Part shown: in pieces, positions 52,118 to 55,824 of the stretch
Numbering within the stretch: the first letter of the stretch is position 1
How the letters are laid out: the number at the start of each line of letters is the position of its first letter
Source: Bacteroidia bacterium
GTDB lineage: Bacteria > Bacteroidota > Bacteroidia > Bacteroidales > Azobacteroidaceae
DNA: 55,824 nucleotides
Reading direction: 5' to 3'
Assembly: GCA_025996895.1 (NCBI GenBank)
Contig: BNTW01000009.1
Coordinates: forward strand, 1-55,824
Notes under the pieces: model-generated
What the model was told of the DNA's origin: nothing
The model's input: the letters and a program-made list of their open reading frames with translations, nothing else
Database searches by the model: none
Translations under genes and position numbers: made by a program

Positions 52118-54589
52118 ATGAAAAAAAATGGTCTGTTAGTGCTTTTTGCATTTTTCGCGCTCGGCAGTTATGCCAATGATATTATTACGGAAGTGAAGGG
52201 GCAAGTCATGGATTCTGTTGCCCAGGAAACCATTCCTTATGCTACAGTTACGATTGTTCGGGCGGAAAATCCGGCTGAAGTTATCAAAGGTTTGGTGACG
52301 GACGACGACGGCAATTTCAAGGTTTCCATTGATAAAGCCGGTGATTATTTGCTCACTGTTTCGTTTATCGGGAAGAAAACGGTCAGTCTGCCGTTCAAAG
52401 CCGGCGAAGAAACAACGGTTGATCTTCAACAAATTGCCTTGTCGGACGATACCAATGTTTTGGGCGAGGTAACCGTGGTTGGACAAAAGCCGTTGGTGAA
52501 AGTCGATATTGACAAAATCACCTACAGCATGGAAGATGACCCCGAATCGAAGACCAATAGCACGCTCGAAATGCTGAAAAAAGTGCCGATGGTGACGGTC
52601 GACGGTGACGAAAATGTACAGTTGAAAGGCTCGTCTAATTTCAAGTTTTACATGAACGGCAAACCTTCGACGCTGATTTCCAGCAATCCGAAAGACGTGT
52701 TAAAAAGTATTCCGGCCAATACGATTAAACGCATTGAAGTGATTACCGATCCGGGCGCGAAATACGATGCAGAAGGTGTGGCGGGCATTATCAATATCGT
52801 TACCCAGTCGGCGTTAGGCGGTTATACGGTTTCGCTCAATGCGGGTGGGAACACGCTCGGTGGACTGAACGGTGGGACCTATTTTACCGTCAAATACGGC
52901 AAAGTGGGTTTTACCGGCATGTATAATTTATTTACTTACAACTCCCCGGCAGGAGAAAACCGGTCTATCCGCACCAATTTTTTGGACGATAATATGAAAT
53001 ACATGCATCAAGACGGTACGATGAAATATGACGGGCGCGGACAATTCGGTTACGGCGAATTAAGTTACGAAATTGATACGTTCAATCTGGTTACGCTGTC
53101 TTTTAACCGTTATGCGGGAAGTTTTGATTTGGATATGAAAACTACGACCGAGTTGCAAAATGCGGCGGAACAAACGGTTTTTAAATATAGAGAAGAAAGA
53201 TATAATCCTATTGGACAGGCAAATACAACGATTGATGCCAATTATCAACGGATATTTCCTGTGCCCGACCGCTTGCTGACGATTTCCTACCGTTTAAATC
53301 TGACGCCAAATGATAATAGTTCCGAGAATGAAGTGACGAATATTGAAAATTTTGTCAATCGGAATAACAAGCAATTCACTAATGCCGACGATAAGGAGCA
53401 TACATTTCAGCTGGATTTTACGACACCTTTTAATAAAATTCATTCGTTGGAAACCGGCGTGAAATACATTCTCCGAGACAGCCGTAGCGAGAGCGGACAT
53501 TCGATGCTGGGTGATGACGGCAATTGGCTGAATATGCCTTCGGATTGGGACGATTTCAAAAACCGGCAGGATATTTTGGCGGCATATATCGGATACAGTT
53601 TGAAATATAAAAAATGGGGAGTGAAAACCGGCCTGCGCTACGAGGCAACTTTTCTCGAAGCGTCTTACAAGTTGAACAACTCCATGAATTTCAAAAAAGA
53701 TTATCAAAATATGGTGCCGTCGGTGGCTGTTTCCTATCAAATCAAACCGCTTCAGACCTTGCGCTTGAGCTACAACATGCACATTTCGCGTCCGGGTATC
53801 AGCTATTTAAATCCATACGTCAATAGTTCGGATACGAGTTATATCAATTACGGAAATCCGAATTTGAATGCCGTGCAAAATAATTCTATCTCTTTGAATT
53901 ACAATTTTTTCAATCCGAAATTCAATATGAATGCCGACCTTTCTTACAACTTTGCAAACAACGAAATCGACAATTATACTTGGATTGATAATGCGATCAG
54001 CTATACGACTTACGACAATATTTCCCAAAGCAAAAAACTGAATTTGTCGCTGTATCTCAACTGGACGCTAAATCCTAAATTGAGGATATACAGTAATTTA
54101 GGTGGCCGTTATGTAGATTTGAGATCGAATAAACGATATTTGGAATTGTCCAACAGCAGCACAAGCGTGACCAATCACGGTTTTGAGGGCAATGCTTTTT
54201 ACGGAATACAATATACCGCCCCCTGGAAACTGATTACGAATATAAACGGCGGTAATTATTCGCCGAACATTGGCTTGCAACGGAAAGGTACGGGTTTCTT
54301 TTACTACGTACTTTCGATAGGAAAAAATTTGTTGAACGATAAACTGAATTTACGGGCGTATATTGTCAATGCTTTCCATGATAAAATGACATTTGAAAAT
54401 AACCAATGGACGCCCGATTATTCTTACGATTCATGGAATACGCAATCCCGGCGGAACATTGGCTTTTCGGTTTCTTACCGTTTCGGCGAAATGAAACAGC
54501 AAATCAAGAAAACGCAACGGAAGATAGAAAATAACGATAAAATGTCGATTGACCAAGGCGGTGGCGGTGATGGCGGTGCGTCAATGTAA
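52118..54589 (+). CDS. TonB-dependent outer-membrane receptor (Omp_b-barrel_3 type)
   Basis: The 823-aa protein has a signal peptide ending at GSYAND. A carboxypeptidase-regulatory-like domain follows (GQVMDSVAQETIPYATVTIV, DGNFKVSIDKAGDYLLTVSF). A plug-like segment (LEMLKKVPMVTVDGDENVQL, KFYMNGKPS, IKRIEVITDPGAKYDAEGVA, GIINIVT) comes next, and the rest is a beta-barrel typical of the outer-membrane beta-barrel family PF14905, without a SusD partner. The last residues are a glycine/aspartate-rich tail (DQGGGGDGGASM), which is unusual for a BAM substrate because it lacks a terminal aromatic residue. It may import a small ligand or peptide. Its gene overlaps the convergent lipoprotein gene by 9 nt. 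Confidence 0.88.
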   Translation: MKKNGLLVLFAFFALGSYANDIITEVKGQVMDSVAQETIPYATVTIVRAENPAEVIKGLVTDDDGNFKVSIDKAGDYLLTVSFIGKKTVSLPFKAGEETTVDLQQIALSDDTNVLGEVTVVGQKPLVKVDIDKITYSMEDDPESKTNSTLEMLKKVPMVTVDGDENVQLKGSSNFKFYMNGKPSTLISSNPKDVLKSIPANTIKRIEVITDPGAKYDAEGVAGIINIVTQSALGGYTVSLNAGGNTLGGLNGGTYFTVKYGKVGFTGMYNLFTYNSPAGENRSIRTNFLDDNMKYMHQDGTMKYDGRGQFGYGELSYEIDTFNLVTLSFNRYAGSFDLDMKTTTELQNAAEQTVFKYREERYNPIGQANTTIDANYQRIFPVPDRLLTISYRLNLTPNDNSSENEVTNIENFVNRNNKQFTNADDKEHTFQLDFTTPFNKIHSLETGVKYILRDSRSESGHSMLGDDGNWLNMPSDWDDFKNRQDILAAYIGYSLKYKKWGVKTGLRYEATFLEASYKLNNSMNFKKDYQNMVPSVAVSYQIKPLQTLRLSYNMHISRPGISYLNPYVNSSDTSYINYGNPNLNAVQNNSISLNYNFFNPKFNMNADLSYNFANNEIDNYTWIDNAISYTTYDNISQSKKLNLSLYLNWTLNPKLRIYSNLGGRYVDLRSNKRYLELSNSSTSVTNHGFEGNAFYGIQYTAPWKLITNINGGNYSPNIGLQRKGTGFFYYVLSIGKNLLNDKLNLRAYIVNAFHDKMTFENNQWTPDYSYDSWNTQSRRNIGFSVSYRFGEMKQQIKKTQRKIENNDKMSIDQGGGGDGGASM

Positions 54590-55210
54590 GGCAACTTTTT
54601 TATATTCTACATTCGTGAAATAAGCTATTTCGAGTACTTCGGGATTATGTGAACCGATAAAAAGTCCGATGTAGCAAGTATCCGGAAATTCCAATTCAAT
54701 CATTCCCGTAACGTCTTGCGGATAGGCGTCGGTTGCGGTTTTCATTTTAATTATTTTGCCCACACGTTCCAAAGTGATGTAGTTGCCACCTTTAGGACCA
54801 ACCACTTCCAATGTTTCCGCTCCTTTTGCGGGACGATATTGCAAGGAAGTCAGTCCGTCACCATGAATGGCAATATCGGCATATTTGGCATCATCCGCAA
54901 GGGATTCACGAATCATAACGCCAATTTTCCGGTGAGGGTCCACACCTTCACCTTCAAAAGCGACCTTGGTAGTCAGCGAGAAATCGCCGGTTTCTTTTTT
55001 CCACGTAAAGCGGAATTGGTCGTTTGTAAACCACAGATTTACACCTGCGCCGGTGAGCGTGTAAGTTTGTGTAGTGCTGTTGTAACTGAAATCTCCTGTC
55101 AATGCAGGATTTCCGATATCTTCGGAACCTTCAAAAATACCATTGTCCTTTGCGGTACACGCAATGAGAAGAACAAATGCGAGGATTGAGAATGTTTTAA
55201 TAATTTTCAT
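54581..55210 (-). CDS. Concanavalin-like (DUF1349-type) lipoprotein
   Basis: The 209-aa protein has a lipoprotein signal (MKIIKTFSILAFVLLIACTA; Cys near residue 18). The body is a beta-jelly-roll, with QFRFTWKKETGDFSLTTKVA, HRKIGVMIRESLADDAKYAD and YITLERVGKIIKMKT, similar to the DUF1349/LamG-like domains found in exported Bacteroidota proteins and beside carbohydrate-active enzymes. It probably binds a glycan or other ligand at the outer membrane. No catalytic residues can be named. It reads towards, and overlaps by 9 nt, the receptor gene. It lies downstream of the HTCS regulator on the same strand. Confidence 0.75.
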   Translation of the reverse strand: MKIIKTFSILAFVLLIACTAKDNGIFEGSEDIGNPALTGDFSYNSTTQTYTLTGAGVNLWFTNDQFRFTWKKETGDFSLTTKVAFEGEGVDPHRKIGVMIRESLADDAKYADIAIHGDGLTSLQYRPAKGAETLEVVGPKGGNYITLERVGKIIKMKTATDAYPQDVTGMIELEFPDTCYIGLFIGSHNPEVLEIAYFTNVEYKKVALH

Positions 55211-55286
55211 ACATATTATAAATTAAATCAATGATAGCGATTATGATAATAAAGAAGTTTGTTTGTCAATATAAAAATAGGTTCGT

Positions 55287-55824
55287 TTAAGCATTGTCTG
55301 TGTTTGTTTGTTCTTGAGCGAGTACTTCATCCAAGTACTCCGAAGGAATTAAGCCGAATTCTTTCTTGAAGCAGGCAGAGAAGTATTTCGGGTCGTTAAA
55401 GCCTACGCTGTAAGCCAATTCGGAAATACGTATTTTTTTCTTTTCACTGATAACCTGACAGGCCGTCTTCAAACGTATATTACGGATAAATAAAGACGTA
55501 TTCAGTCCGGTAAGCGATTTGAGTTTTTTATACAGGGTTGATTTACTGATTCCCATCGCATCGGCGAACTGTTTTTGGTCGAAGTCGGCATCCGCAATGT
55601 ATTCGTGTACACAGTGTACGGCGTTGTTCAGGAATTCTTCATCAATGCCGGAGTAGTTCATCTGCTTCGCCTCATAGACGTATGATTTTTTAAACTCACG
55701 GGTAACCTGTTCCTTTTTCTTGAGCAGGTTTTTAATTTTAGAATGAAGCACGTTCAGGCTGAAAGGCTTGGAGATAAATCCGTCCGCTCCCACATCGTAG
55801 GCTTCGGCGCGGTCTTCCTCTGTG
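55287..55824 (-). CDS. Hybrid two-component (HTCS) regulator, 3' end
   Basis: The gene is partial: it enters at the right edge and ends at 55287, with 178 codons visible. The first part (EEDRAEAYDVGADGFISKPF) is the end of a response-regulator receiver domain, with the conserved Lys of SKPF. An AraC-type DNA-binding domain follows (VHEYIADADFDQKQFADAMG, SKSTLYKKLKSLTGLNTSLF, IRISELAYSVGFNDPKYFSA, CFKKEFGLIPSEYL). In Bacteroidota this combination is the output end of HTCS regulators that sense glycan breakdown products and switch on PULs; a plain response regulator is also possible. The domain in front is outside the window. Its targets may be the neighbouring lipoprotein and receptor, or genes beyond the right edge. 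Confidence 0.9.
   Translation of the reverse strand, partial: TEEDRAEAYDVGADGFISKPFSLNVLHSKIKNLLKKKEQVTREFKKSYVYEAKQMNYSGIDEEFLNNAVHCVHEYIADADFDQKQFADAMGISKSTLYKKLKSLTGLNTSLFIRNIRLKTACQVISEKKKIRISELAYSVGFNDPKYFSACFKKEFGLIPSEYLDEVLAQEQTNTDNA

Overview
The window looks like a chromosomal segment of a Bacteroidota (Bacteroidales) species. Three things point there: promoters of the TTTG / TAnnTTTG type recur upstream of genes, at least seven proteins end in a type IX secretion (T9SS) C-terminal sorting domain, and there is a SusC/SusD pair surrounded by glycoside hydrolases. A closer taxonomic call is not possible from the sequence alone.

Layout. 10-1791: a 23-spacer CRISPR array with 47-nt repeats of the Bacteroidota type II-C kind, read on the minus strand; no cas gene is in the window. 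1792-2710: a junction rich in inverted repeats, including a 127-bp MITE-like element, then two tiny minus-strand genes, one preceded by a promoter with an operator-like palindrome. 2916-8657: an esterase-like alpha/beta hydrolase, a tRNA-Ser(CGA) with a structured upstream leader, a membrane-spanning regulator with an extracytoplasmic sensor and a cytoplasmic winged helix, and a CotH-family protein kinase-like T9SS protein. 9028-15220: a GC-richer three-gene surface-protein cluster bordered by REP-like palindromes, with one palindrome inserted in frame inside a gene. 15260-17241: a VapBC-type toxin-antitoxin pair and an exported thioredoxin-like protein.

17346-50350 is a large polysaccharide utilisation locus (PUL). 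A minus-strand operon (GH95, beta-helix with an inserted Lcl-like domain, CotH with two discoidin domains) diverges from plus-strand units: GH92 and a double beta-helix/discoidin protein; SusC, SusD and a GH99/WbsX-like lipoprotein; a T9SS beta-helix protein; and a tightly packed, partly overlapping run GH43-CBM6, GH3, GH95, GH31, GH92. GH92 x2 and GH99-like suggest alpha-mannoside cleavage, while GH95 x2, GH31, GH43 and GH3 suggest a branched, fucose/galactose-, xylose- or arabinose-decorated glycan. The real substrate cannot be named from sequence; a plant or fungal complex glycan or glycoprotein is the best inference.

50418-55824: an unrecognised overlapping small-gene pair, a class C beta-lactamase-like serine hydrolase, a TonB-dependent outer-membrane receptor, a jelly-roll lipoprotein, and the 3' end of a hybrid two-component (HTCS/AraC) regulator that probably controls a locus beyond the right edge or nearby genes.

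The most unusual signals are the complete Bacteroidota-type promoter contained in every CRISPR repeat, domain insertions in two neighbouring PUL proteins, CotH kinases linked to T9SS/PUL cargo, and a REP palindrome that has become coding sequence.
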